Shown one piece after another: positions 21,349 to 32,873 of a DNA stretch of 64,000 bases (position 1 is its first letter; each line of letters opens with the position of its first letter). A model generated the notes under the pieces. The model was not told where the DNA came from and made no database searches. It worked only from the letters and a program-made list of their open reading frames with translations. The translations under genes were made by a program, and so were the position numbers. This DNA comes from Pleurotus ostreatus/Saccharomyces cerevisiae fusant. Its lineage: Eukaryota > Opisthokonta. The stretch lies in contig JAMQCK010000091.1 in assembly GCA_024196135.1 (NCBI GenBank), forward strand, positions 1-64,000, in the 5' to 3' direction.

Positions 21349-23908
21349 GCACTATACTGCAGTCCGAGTCGATCCTTGTATCCATGTGTATTCCTGTCGG
21401 CGCTGTGTTCCTCGTGTACTATGAGGGGATTTCCTGAGCGCATTTCCGGGAAGGTCTGAGCTGTGGCGCTCAGGCTGTATGGAGTGCATACCAAAATGAT
21501 CGCACTGTGCTCCAGTTGCTGACTTTGCTCGGTTGCTTTCTCGCCGTGCGTTGAATGGACCGTTGAGTTTCGGGTCCGAACGTCATGCGCATCTCACGTG
21601 CCGGTCCAAGTAGCTGCGCCACCCGTGCCAGGATTTGCATCTCGACACTCGCCGTGCGCCACAACCATTCCGCGCTATATACTCCTACAACTGCGACGTT
21701 CCTCGCGCGCAGGATGTGCTACACGGTATATTATACTTGTGGAGACTTATAAATATTTGTGGCGCGCTAGGCAGTAGTAACGAGCAGACAAAGACAAGAT
21801 CACCGCTACATAATAAACTACATGTTCGCCAACCGCCACATACCTTGCCAAGCCCGCCATGTATCAAGGATAAGCGACTAAACATGTCAGTAGTATCAAA
21901 ACAAGCATGCCGATTGCATCGACATAGGAAGTGAGCTGGCGGCTCCGAAAGTGCCTATGTTCGCTAATCCACTGTTGTATGTCGGCTAATCAGCCACAAG
22001 GATCATCGTCCTTCGGCCCGCGAGCAGGGAATAACGGGAGGCACACCCGCGATGCGAATACAGTAATTGCGCTATGGGAACAAGGTCAGTAATATATCCA
22101 GTATTCGCAGCAAGTCATGCGCGACTCACCGCGCGGGGCGTAGTGGCGCTGCTTTGTAGGCGCGTCGAAGACGGGTGGAGCATGCAATGAATACTCATGA
22201 CGCCGACGATGGATGCGTCGCACGCAACCGACGGACGAGCAGCGCGGTGGCGCAGCTGGCTTGGGACGCCGAAGACGGGTACGCTTGCGACAGTGGCGTT
22301 GTGTGCTTGCGACGCCGACGACGGAGGATCTCTTCGCCTGCGTCCGCCACCGGCGTCTCAAGCACCCGTTCTCGGCGTACTGGCGCGTCCCCGTTGTCGG
22401 CGTCCAGAAACGCGCCGTCCCGAGCGCGATGCACCGAAACACGAGCTGTGTTGTTCGCGCAGGGCTACGCAGGAGGTTGTTGGGCATGGCTGGGGCTGCG
22501 TCGCAGGCAGATAGAGGGCTTCCATTCTCGCCAGCAGCGCATCGAGTGCTTGCGAGTAATGCCGCGACGTTTACTGGACGCAGTGGGTGCTTCCATTGCC
22601 CGAGTCCGGGATGCGCTGAGCTCGGGTCCTGCGCTACTGACCGACTCCATCAGAGCTCGCTGCGGGATAGAATTATGCAGCCGTGCAGTGCCATTCATCG
22701 CAATACAGTGAGTCCACCGGCACGAAGACTGGCGGGCCCACCGGGATAGCAATTAGCGAGTCCCACTGCTATACAAACAGGAAAGTTCATCACCATACAG
22801 GAGATCGGGCTCGCGTAGCTATCGTCTCCGGGACGTCATCAATGTTGTTTGCGCGCGAACCTCCGGGAGAACCTGCCTTGAAACAAAAGGAGTGGGCAAC
22901 TCCCCGTCAAGGAGCAAGCGCCCTGCCGTGAAGGACCTGGTCACTGCCGTCTGGAACCGATGAGCCTGTCGTGTAGGACCGGTAGACCTACCGTCAAAGA
23001 GCCGGCAGAACACGCTCTCGGGGGGATGAAACGTGCGGCCCGGGCCTCTCGGGTGGCCAAACGTGCACTGACGCGGAAGAAGCGGGCGCTCGGTCGGCTA
23101 CCCACAGTAGGGTATTCAATACAATGCAGGGTAGGCTGTGGCGCACGCCCACAGAATAGGCGGTCGCGGATCCGCCTTGGGCGGACTGCGTATCCGCACG
23201 TGCCTGGGAATCAAGCGATGTCGCTGGGAAGCAAGCGGTGTCGCGCAGGCATTGCTGTGTCGGGGACGAGCGAGATGGAGAAAGCTCGTATCCTCCGCCG
23301 AGGTGCACGCGGCCGGGATGAGTAGTACGCATGCTCGAAGATAATCAGGCGGATGAGAGATTCCTGTTGGGGGGACGTAAGGCAGGCGACCATTGTGAAG
23401 AGCGCGTCGTGCGTCAGGCTGGTGTAGGGTGACCGAGCAAGCATCGTGCAAGCTACCATCTGATACCCTTGCTGGCTTGAGACAGCAGAGAAGCAGGGAG
23501 GAGAAGAAGAAGGCCTGTCAGCGATTGTGGCATACTGATGGCAGGCCTTCGAGCTCGGAGGAAGCAGCTGCTTGCCAGTGCCAGCGGAATACCCAGCTCA
23601 TCGCAGTATGGGCTCAGTCCAGTCCGCGCACAGTTCTCGTCTGTCGGGGCATCAGCCCAGAATCCCGTTCTCGAACATGACGGAGCTGAGGAAACAGCAG
23701 ATCTAGCGGGCCAAAAAGGGAAGGAATTGCCTCCGCCCCGCTGCTTATCATCAATTGATGCCATCAGTGGGCCCGCATCTATTTTAGTCTTTTCCTCCGC
23801 CCTTCGTGGACGATGAGTTCGGAGCGGATTCGTTTATATACCCTGCTGCCTCAGTTCCCCTCACCAGCAACTCCCTCCACCCACAAACCCCACTGACAAC
23901 ACACTGCA
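21349..23908. other. 2.5-kb gene-poor region
   Basis: Many short overlapping open frames on both strands, none with a recognisable domain or sensible splice structure. Between about 22140 and 22330 there are degenerate copies of a motif like GACGCCGAAGACGGGTACGC and GTGGCGCAGCT at 100-150 bp spacing, so this may be decayed repeat or pseudogene material. A TATA box for the next gene is at its right end. Confidence 0.45.
23833..23840 (+). promoter_or_regulatory. TATA box of the second F-box gene
   Basis: TTTATATA, 69 bp upstream of the ATG at 23909. Confidence 0.6.
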
Positions 23909-25349
23909 ATGGCCGCTGCCTCCACCGGAGCCTGCATCTGGCACGACCTTCCCCCCGAGCTCAGGCTCTCGATCATCGACGCGCTCGACGATGACGACGC
24001 GCGGGCGCTGTCCTTCACGGACAAAGATACCTATTCTCTCTGTATACCCTCGATCTTTAAGGTGCATAGCCTCTGGTCATCGCATAGACGGATCATTGAC
24101 ACGGGCAGCAGGTCGTCAAGCTTGATACCCAGTTCGCCCTCGACCAGTTCCTCCTCAATGTCCCCTCCGAGCGCATGCAGCACATACGCACGCTAGACGT
24201 CGCCCCCATCCACGATCAGGACGCATTTACGATACCCCTCTCCGGCCCCTACACCGATGCTGTCGGCAAACTCTTGCGGCAGTGCCCCCGAGTGGAAACG
24301 CTTACCCTTAGGGCGGCAGGCTGTCTGTCCAAGGACATCATTCCCTGCTTCGCCGCACTCGACGCCTTGAAGCACCTGACGCTTAACAATGTCCGGAACT
24401 ACACGCGCGCGCCTCTGTATGTCCTCCCTCCCTCTAGCCCGTCCGATCGGAGGCTGACCCCCAGCCCAGAAGCGAGCGTGTCGTCGTGTCCATCGCCGCG
24501 ACCGCCCCGCACCTGCAGTACCTCGCGCTAGACACTGTCACCCGATCGCGCCAGCACGCGCCCGAGCTGGTCGGGGCGTGGCCCTACGTGCCCGTCGTAA
24601 CCGGAGATCACGACGTGCCGCCCCACCCCGCGCTCGGGGAGGACCTCTTCCTGCCGAACCTGCTCCGCCTCCCCGGGCTGCGCCGCCTCACCGTGCGCGA
24701 CACGCACCTCGGCGACCCGCGCTGGGCGACGACGCCGCCCGCGTGCCGGCTCGAGATGCTCGACCTCTCCGCGCCGCCGGACTGCGCGCCCTCGAACCGC
24801 GACGTCGAGCGCATCATGGCCGCCGTCGGCCCCACCGTCGCGGAGTTCTCGCTCACGACGGCCGTGTGCGAGCCGCGCTTCGCGGAGAAGGACACGCCGC
24901 TGCGCCGGTTGCGCCGCCTGCACATCGCGCCGACGTTCCCCGTCGAGAGCGTCGTGGACACCGTCGCCGGGCTCGCGGGCTCGCCGATCGAGGACCTCTC
25001 GCTGCGGTGCCACGAAGACGATGTAGTAGACGTCTGCGAGGCGCTGCACGACTTCCTCAGTATGCGCGCGGAGCGCGGCAGCGGGTTTTACGATAGCCTC
25101 CAGCGCATCGACGTTAGCGTCGCGCCTAGCGAGGACGACGCAGCAGCGGCGGCGGACGAGGATGAAGTGCGGGAGCGCATTGAAGCCACGGAGAAGCTTC
25201 AGGCGTTCTGCCGCCAGCTCAGGCTCGACGCGATGGTCGCAAAGATCGATGTCAAGGAGCGCAAGGATAAGCGAGGGAGGGCACGCTCGGCGACGACGTT
25301 CTCCATTGTCGACCCTTCGGCGTATGCCAAGCGCCGAATGTCGGTCTGA
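23909..25349 (+). CDS. F-box-like/LRR protein
   Basis: Predicted SCF adaptor. Exons 23909-24061, 24109-24416 and 24470-25349 total 1341 nt and 446 residues. The start is F-box-like (WHDLPPELRLSIIDALDDDD, then ARALSFTDKDTYSLCIPSIFK). The rest shows irregular leucine-rich repeats (HIRTLDVAP, VETLTLRAAG, LKHLTLNNV, LRRLTVRD, LEMLDLSAP, LRRLHIAP, IEDLSLRC). The C-terminus is acidic then basic and ends AYAKRRMSV. Exon 3 is markedly GC-rich compared with the flanks. The nearby F-box gene at 9.9-11 kb has a similar architecture but no close sequence similarity that I can see. The substrate is unknown. Confidence 0.8.
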
Positions 25350-25542
25350 AGTTGTCCTGTATTACCTGCGTACTCTCGGCTGCTGTCCGCGTATCATTAT
25401 TCGCGCCATTGCTTGTCCTCCCGCGCCTTCACGAACCAGCAGCGATTCCATATCACGATCGGGACTTTGCAGATAGATATCACAGCCTATCTCCTCACTA
25501 TGCATACAACCCTGATAATCTACCATCTTACCCCATATAATG

Positions 25543-25641
25543 CATATTGTCATAGGGCTGTATGGTGCATATTGCCATCGGCCGTACAGTACATGTTGCC
25601 AAAGGGCTGTACGAGGCATAACGCGCTTGGGCTGTATGCCG
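25543..25641. repeat. 25-bp tandem repeat x 4, diverged
   Basis: Units at 25543-25567, 25568-25591, 25592-25616 and 25617-25641. All begin CAT and contain a GGGCTGTAYG-like core. Confidence 0.7.
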
Positions 25642-26183
25642 CATTTTCTAACCGAACTTGAAGCTAACGATATCTCAGTTTGTCTTGATTGAAGTTGAAA
25701 TGGTTAGCACTGGGCGCCGATAGACCCTGGTCCCCGATGTCGATGGACTCGGACCCGCGAAAATCAACCTTCACGTGATAGGCAAGGTCACGCGTTATTG
25801 TTCTCACGCCCCTGTTGGACTTGCGGGCATCCGCGAAGGGCGGTTGGTGGACACATGTAACACGAGAAGTATATCTTCACACAGTTCTGAGGGCAAAAAA
25901 GATCTGACTGGGTTTACTACAGCTAAGAGTACTCCGCATCTTCGCGATAGAGGCTATGGCTCGTGATCTTTCCCTTCCGGTACTAGGATTTCTCCCGCTA
26001 GATGCTGGCTGTGTCTACGCGATGCTGCAATCAGTGATGTTAGTTGGATAGGTGCAGATCTGCTGCTGTTGATGAGCGAGCCCCATCGACGCTTAATGAT
26101 GATGATGATCAGATACTAGCGGAGGCAATGTAGATGGGCATGCAATTATATGCCGTAGCACTACTACAGCGTCAGGAGAGAGG

Positions 26184-26263
26184 GAAGATACGACGACGAG
26201 AGCGGGTGATATGACGATAGACGCGGGGGATACGACGATGAGAGCGGGAAAATTGGGCGACGA
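26184..26263. repeat. Degenerate 20-24-bp repeat x 3-4
   Basis: Recurring GATACGACGAYGAGAGCGGG-like units with variable length. Confidence 0.55.
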
Positions 26264-26538
26264 GAGCGGTTGTTACCGTCGAGAACGGAGGGTGTAAGGT
26301 GGCGGTTGACGGGCAGTAGGAGCGAGAAGCTGGGGGAGGACCTGAGACGTATTCGAGAAGGCTTGAGGCGTGGACGAGAAAGCCTGGGAAGCGTACGAGA
26401 GCTGAGATCCGGGCGAGAAAAATGAATTGAAGGCCCTTGAGAAGGCCTGGGAGAAACGAAGACGTCGAACCCCACTACCCCCACGTCGTACCTATCTTAC
26501 CCAACCTCAGGGACGTGATACTGGGCTGTCTCCTCTCG

Positions 26539-26580
26539 CAACTGGGTCGTCGTCTTTGGCAACTGGGCCGTCGTCTTTGG
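26539..26580. repeat. 21-bp direct repeat x 2
   Basis: CAACTGGGYCGTCGTCTTTG plus one base, copies 26539-26559 and 26560-26580, one mismatch. Confidence 0.85.
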
Positions 26581-26997
26581 AGACCGACGACCGTGGTGGA
26601 GATACGGGGACCTTCAGCTGCAGCGAGCATCAACTACAGTGACAGTCTACAGCCGTAACACCAGCAAACCGCGCCCAGATCCCATCGTCAACGGACTTGC
26701 GTGCGGCGGGCTTTACAGTACACGGTGTACACATGGACTCTATAGAGCATAAAATCAATATGAAGGTAGAACGTGCGGTGAATATGATGGTAGAGCTTCC
26801 GGGACTGTGACGTCGCGGACGAGCTGTGCGCTGTGTGTCCAGCGCCGCGGAGTCGGGCGACCCCAGGTCACAATGGAGGCGCGGACAGTCCACAATGGCG
26901 ACCACATGCCCGTGGGTGTCGACTTTGCCTGTGGGCGTCGTCATTGGATCAGAGGAAGGAAGATCGAGAAGCCAGAGAAGGCGCATTGGTTGTGCGT

Positions 26998-27063
26998 AGC
27001 AGGCGTATAGGTTGAGGGAAGCAGGCGTATAGGTTGAGGGAAGCAGGCGTATAGGTTGATCGA
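26998..27063. repeat. 22-bp tandem repeat x 3, near perfect
   Basis: AGCAGGCGTATAGGTTGAGG plus two bases, at 26998, 27020 and 27042. The third differs only at its end, so the array is recent. Confidence 0.9.
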
Positions 27064-28573
27064 AGTCTATGTGTTGGTTGTGCGTAGCAGGCAGGTAAGC
27101 TATGCGCGACATCAGGCGAGCGTGCTTGTGACTATACACAGAAGGCGCGCAGGCCACTCGACATCAGTGGGCTGTGCGAGGTGGCAGATGGCGGCTGTCG
27201 CGCAGTGCCGGACGAGCGTCAGAGGATCAGGCGGCCTGCCGCAGAGGCCGGAGTGAGCGTAGGCCAGTAGCGCGAAGTGGATTGAAAAGAGGAATAGGGC
27301 GCGTAGACCAAAGGTGATAGGCGACCCGCTAAAGGGATAAGGGTAAAATCTTGAGTACTAGCGAGCTCCCTTGAATTATAGAGGGCTTACAATGGTTCTT
27401 TCGTTCCGGGCCATCGGAGGCTGAACGTGGTTCTCGACGCGGCTGTATCCCACCGTGAACTACTATCCCGTAGGCGGTGGGGAGATACAGAGACTGTATT
27501 GACACGCAGGTTGCCGTGGCATGGGCCGCTGTAGGCGCGCTCCGGATGATGCGGTGATCCAGGGAACGCTGTCGAAGATGGTGAATACAGAGACGCCTGA
27601 TGTCTGATGAAGCTCGCCTCGGCGAGACGAGCGTTGTGAGCGAAGAAGCAAAAGAGGCTGGGAAGAGCAAGGGGAGAGCAGGCGGTGATTAGTTTGAGGG
27701 GGACAACGACCGGACCTTCGTGGAAGATTGAGGGGCGAGCCTCGATGATTGAAAGGTGACGAGGATGTTTGAGAGGACACGAGTAACATACGAAAGATGG
27801 ACCGCCCTTGAACCGATGGAAGGGTATCTGAACCGTCCGTGATGAACAGGCTTCGTGATTAGGTATTCGCCGGGATTTGGGTGCGGTGGCATGCTGCCAG
27901 GAGTACTGGAGGAGATGACCACGCTATGAATGACTACTTGGGCCTTCTCTCGTACGATACGCGGAGGGTATATCGTCCAGATGGCGGGCTGGACGTCAGG
28001 ACCAGAAGCTCGGCGTCGCGGTGAGTATTGCTGACTCGGCGGGTATTGAGTAAAGCCTGCGAAAGCATGCATGCCACGTCGGAGGATTCGCTCCGTCTGC
28101 GGTCGCAGTCAGGAATCAAGGACCTCACCGGGGTCGAGCAGACCGTGGTGGTGGTCAAACGCAAGAAGCGACTCGGTCGGATTCGAACATTTGTTCCGTT
28201 GTTGGCGTGCCGAACGTCAAAATTGCCTTTTTGGGCATTCCCTTTCGCCGTCATGACGGACGGCAATGTTCAGTCTCTTGAATCGTCTTCATTCGCGGCG
28301 GCCGCCACCCTTCGTCTTCCCTGAATTTCTGTCAGATATTCCCCCTCAACCTTCACGCATATTTGGGACTAGAAGGCACAGGATTCCATTGGCTGCGGAG
28401 GATGCATGTGCGCAATCTGGGAAGTCTTGATTCGCCGTGCCAGCATCAAATGATCTCGCATGCCGTGAGTACAAGAGCCATGCCAATTAGAAAAGCACGC
28501 CCCATTGAAACGCACTCGTCTTCGCCCTTCATCTGCCGTGCCTCGAGGGAGCTACTACGCGTCCTGAACAGCT

Positions 28574-30849
28574 ATGCCAACGCGCACGACGCACAGAGCG
28601 GTCTCCATTGAGGACACTGACCCACTCGCCTTGGCGATCGCGCCGCCACCGGACGAGACCCCGGAGGAGAGAGCAGCACGCATACGCGAGGAGCAGCACT
28701 CAAAGGCAATCTCGGACTCGATAGACCAGGAGCTGGAGGCGCAGAGACAAGAGGCAAAGAGGGGGATCAAGCCCATCAAGATACTTCTGTTAGGTGCGTC
28801 GCGTTCCGTAGTGTTCAGCTCAAGCTAACGCGTATGCGGGATAGGGCAGAGTGAATCTGGTATGGATGATCGCGCGTATCAGAAGAAAACGAAGTGAGCT
28901 TATGACCGTGCAGGCAAATCCACGACTCTCAAAAGTGTGTGGCTCGACTAGTCGCGTAGTGCTGATTGCTGAAGAGCGCAGACTTCCAGCTACTCTATGA
29001 GCCCAAGGTGCGCCGGCCACGGCACTATTCGTGCATGTTCTCACCAGTCACTCTTCAGGCATTCTCCAAAGAGCGCGCAGGGTGGCGCGGCGTCATCTTC
29101 CTCAACATATGTCGCTCAATTCATGTCATCCTCGACGCCATGGCCTATGTGCAAGCTCACACACGCGCCACATCCCCTCACCGCGCAACCTCACCTCCAA
29201 ACAGCCCCCTTACCCCGCCCATGACCCCCACCGTCTACCCCGACCTCGACCCCGAACTCCTGCGACTCAAGACCCGCCTACAGCCCGTACTCGGGGTCGA
29301 AGAGTTGCTGATCCGGCGCCTGACGGAGGACTCGGGGGAGACGGAGGCGACACAGCTCGACACGATCAACCGCTCGCGCTCGGTGCTCAAAGAGGTCGCC
29401 GTGAACGCGAGCCTGCAGTGGAAGGGCGCGTTCGCGAAGCACCATCACCGCCAGGAGCGGGGCGACCAGGAGAGCATCGACAGCTCGGCGGCGGTCGACT
29501 GGGAGGACCCGAACGACCCGGGGATCGTGCTCAATGAATGCGCAGAGGACATCAAGAAGCTTTGGCGGCACCCGACGATACAGGAAATGCTCAACAAGCA
29601 GAACCTGCGCCTGGAGGAGATGGCCGGGTTGTGAGTGCGACTTCTAGCGCGCATTTATCAGGCGCGTTGCTGATAGGCGAGCAGCTTCCTTGACGCGTTG
29701 GACGAGGTGACATCGCCCCGGTATTTACCATCCGATGGTGGGTTTTGCGTGATTCCTGGTCGGCCTATCGCCGATGAGATAGCTACTGACGCAGTCAATA
29801 GAACATATCCTGCGCGCACGGTTGAAGACTCTAGGTAAATGACGGTCCCTTCCGGGTAGAGGATTGTCAGCTCAGACTCTCGCAGGCGTCACGGAGCACC
29901 GTTTCAAGCTCAACGGCGGGACGGGCATAGGCTCGGACTGGCGAATATTCGACGTCGGAGGCCACCGGTCCCTAGTACGTTCCCCTCCATCCTCTAATAA
30001 CTAGGTCCCTGACGTCTGGCTCCAGCGCAGTGAGTGAGAGGTTTACTACCGGCTACGATCTTGCCGACTCGGTTGTCGCCAACCACTGACCTTCGTCCTC
30101 CGCAGATGCGTGGGCACCATACTTCGACGACATGAACGCCATCCTCTTCCTCGCGCCAATATCGGCCTTCGACCAGGTTCTCAGTGAGGCGCCGAAGATC
30201 AATCGGCTGGTGAGTGTTACGTTCTGCCTTCATTACTTTCCGCCTGCCTGCATGACTGACATCGAGCCCAGGAGGACTCCGTGCACCTATGGCAAACCAT
30301 AGTCTCCAACCGCCTACTCCAGAACACCTCCATCATTCTTTTCCTCAACAAGATCGACCTCATGCAGCAGAAGCTCTCTTCGGGCATACGACTGCGGGAC
30401 TACGTCGTGTCCTACGGCGACAGGCCGAACAACTACGAGACGGCGTCTGCTTGTACGTCTATATCTATCACCAGGATCATAAGGTGGTCGACGCTCACAT
30501 GTTCTCTCCGCTCGTAGATCTGAAGAAGAAATTCGGTGAGGGAAAATCAATCGGTGAACTCGGAGATCCCATGCTGATGGAAATGCCATAGCCGCCATCA
30601 TGCGCGAGCAGTCACCGGTGCCGCGGACGTTCTATTGTCATCTCACGAATGTGACGGTGCGTCCTCCTACTATTGACTTCGTCGAACGTTGCTTCATCTC
30701 TTCTCAGGATATGAAAGCGACGAAGTACATACTGGGGAGTAGTAAGTGTTTTCAAAGTCCAACGTGGAGAGACGGGAAGCTGACGACAACCTATAGTACG
30801 CGACAGCATCATGCAGACGCAGCTCCGGGATGCGCAGCTCATGGCGTAA
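28574..30849 (+). CDS. Divergent G-protein alpha subunit
   Basis: Heterotrimeric G-alpha-like GTPase of the expanded basidiomycete type. I joined 15 exons totalling 1488 nt (495 residues): 28574-28793, then 15-, 21- and 26-nt exons, 29059-29630, 53, 33 and 89 nt, a 4-nt microexon (30026-30029), 104 nt, 30272-30452, 18, 65, 34 and 53 nt. Motifs: P-loop GQSESGKST (74-82), switch I Arg309 in RLKTLG, switch II DVGGHRSL (336-343), NKID (405-408) and TNVT (464-467, replacing TCAT). The catalytic Gln of DVGGQ is His340. There is no MGxxxS myristoylation start (it begins MPTRTTHR) and no Cys four from the C-terminus. The helical domain is enlarged and Ser/Pro/Thr-rich (about residues 120-150). Membrane attachment and GTP hydrolysis may therefore differ from classical G-alpha. 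Confidence 0.9.
30026..30029 (+). other. 4-nt microexon in the G-alpha gene
   Basis: The four bases CGCA lie between an AG (30024-30025) and a GT donor (GTGAGTGAG, 30030 on). Joining the flanking exons without it breaks frame; with it the protein reads RSL-RN-AWAPYF, the expected switch II sequence. Confidence 0.8.
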
Positions 30850-31234
30850 CGCGAGTGGCCTGCTCACGGGTTCTCACTGGAAGACGTGGTATGGAGTCCC
30901 TCGCGTCCGCTATCAAGACGAGAGCGATTGTTTGGGTATTTAACTACATTTCTGGACTGATGACCTCTCTCTGTGCTGATGACCTCTCTCTGTGTCGTGC
31001 TATGTACTGCTTCACTTTTGTACTGTATCTTGCCTCCATTTTCCCTGGATGATCAAACGTCGACCCGCTTGTGTATTGCGAAGGACTCTCCTAGGCTGTA
31101 CCAGTACACCCTGTGACCTCTCGAAGAGGTATAGCGCGGTATCTACAGGTGAGGCGACCAATGTCTCCGCTGAGGCAGCTTACGAGCTTCATTTGTGCGC
31201 AAGAGCGCAAAACCCCATGTCGAACTCAGCTTGG
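30850..31234. other. Convergent spacer, no gene seen
   Basis: Lies between the 3' ends of the G-alpha gene and kinase-like copy 2. Contains a 20-bp direct duplication near 30960-30995 (TGACCTCTCTCTGTG) and nothing else recognisable. Confidence 0.5.
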
Positions 31235-32873
31235 TCAAAACCCAGGCTTGCGGGGATTATTCCCATCCACGCAGCCAATGGTCCCCGGAACATGATCCAC
31301 CCATAACATCCCTGAGCCATGAAAAGAAAGAACACGACCATACTCTTCTTTCCTATCCTCCCGCATGCGCTCGCGCAGGGCCATCGCCTCCTCCTCATTC
31401 GCCGGTACGGACAGCATGCCCGGGGGCGGACGCCAGGTATTGAGGTACGTATCGACGTACTGGTTCTTCCGGCGCCCGTAGACGTCGATGACATCCGGAT
31501 TCGGGTCGCAACGCCAAGATGTCTGCAAGGCAGCGGATCTTTTGTGCGCTTCGGCCATGGAGATGCGCGTCGAGGGAGGGCTTGAGGTCATGGACAGCAA
31601 TACTGTAAGGAACTCTGGATCCAGCCCAGTCAAGTCCTGCGCTGACGTGAGCGTTATGCGACAGCAGTGAATATGAAGATGACAGACATAGAATTGCTCT
31701 AGCAAGAACCTCGCAGTCTGATACACGTCCGCCGCAAATGGGTCAAACGGTTCACCAGAGCTGACCTCTGGCGCGCTGATCGGACGGGGTGCATAGTCGC
31801 GCGGCGGTGCTAAAGAAGAGCGTGCGTCGAGGAACACGCTTTCTCCAAAGTCGATGAGGCCGTACGAGATAGGGAAATAGTCCACTGCTGGGGACAAGGA
31901 AGGGTCGACATAGCCGAAGAAATTGATCATGATGTTCTCCATAGAGACGTCCTGCGCGTCGTCAAGTCAGGAGCCTGCATTGCGCGTCAAGGACGTCAAG
32001 ACGTACAAGATGGGCGATGCGCTGTTCATGTAGAAAAGCAAAAGCCTTACATAAGAGGTGATATGTCGGCACTCTCGGCATGAGCAAAGTAGAAAGCATG
32101 CTTACCTCGGTGATCTGCACACAACACTCAATCGCTGTTCGCGGCGTCCTGATCTCCTTCTCCGGGAAGTCCGTCCATCTGGGGTATATAGCGAAGGTAT
32201 ATTGCTCGTTTCTGACGAGTTCGACCACGGGAACCGTGCAGTTTCGCGGATGGGCGCGGAGGTCAGGCTGGTCAAGGTGCTCGAGGATGCGAAGCTCGGC
32301 AAGGCCCTTGGGATCCTGGCCGTCGGAGACAACCTTAATGATGAACTCGTCGCCGGACCTATCGAGCATTAGCGCAGTGAGCAAGAGACAAGTATGGTAT
32401 GGCGTACTGATTGGTCGCAGCCCAAATGGCCGGATATGGCTGGCATGAGGGGTGTGAGTACACCTTGTAGATGGACGAGAAGCCCATCGGACGCACGAAA
32501 AGAGGCACGACGTATCGCCGAGACCCGAGAACAACATTACGGTCTGGCTTTCCATCCTCGGGCAAAATTTCTTCAATGTAATTCACGGGATAAACCACCG
32601 TCCAAAAAGTGGTGTCGGTGTCGTTGCGCGGCACGTAAAGGTCGTAACCGCGATGCTTGAAGACGTCCGCAAGATATGCCCAGGCAAGATATGCCGATGT
32701 GATGGCACGAGGTTTCATTGAGTCAAGCGCCTTCCATAATGCTAAAGACTCTGGAAGGAAGGGCTGCAGCGCTGTCAGGTCATTGCTGGTTCCGCAACTG
32801 AGGCTCGGCGTACCTCGCCCTTCTGAACTTGCGCTTCCAGTTGTTGCAGCTCCTGAACCAAGACTTGAGACAT
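31235..32873 (-). CDS. Kinase-like protein, copy 2, apparently intact
   Basis: Protein-kinase-fold protein of an Agaricomycete-specific group; no target known. Minus-strand exons start with MSQVLVQELQQLEAQVQKGE (ATG at 32873) and continue in frame to the stop at 31235. An alternative in-frame ATG lies at 32960. Kinase landmarks: FIIKVV (beta-3 Lys), VRNEQYTFAIYPRW (hinge region), AHL joined across an intron to DVSMENIMINFFG (giving an HxD....N catalytic loop), LIDFGES (DFG), SAPEVSSGEPFD (APE) and FAADVYQTAR (alpha-F Asp). All catalytic residues that I can check are present, unlike in copy 1. About 120 N-terminal residues precede the kinase fold and hold an odd RRGYDLYVPR...FWTVVYP block shared with copy 1. 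The orientation is inverted with respect to copy 1, 10 kb away. Confidence 0.8.

Larger units (their letters stand above)
25350..28573. other. 3.2-kb gene-poor, minisatellite-rich region
   Basis: No gene found on either strand. At least four independent short tandem arrays are visible (25543-25641, about 26184-26263, 26539-26580, 26998-27063) as well as an ATG-type triplet run near 26096-26108. A tRNA B-box-like GGATTCGAACA near 28180 lacks the rest of a tRNA. Confidence 0.5.

Noticed and set aside
22175..22711. 178-codon open frame in the gene-poor block
   Set aside because: Arg/Ala-rich low-complexity translation with equally long frames on the opposite strand; typical of GC-rich noncoding DNA.
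28165..28215. tRNA B-box-like GGATTCGAACA
   Set aside because: No A-box, acceptor stem or anticodon arm at the right distances on either strand.
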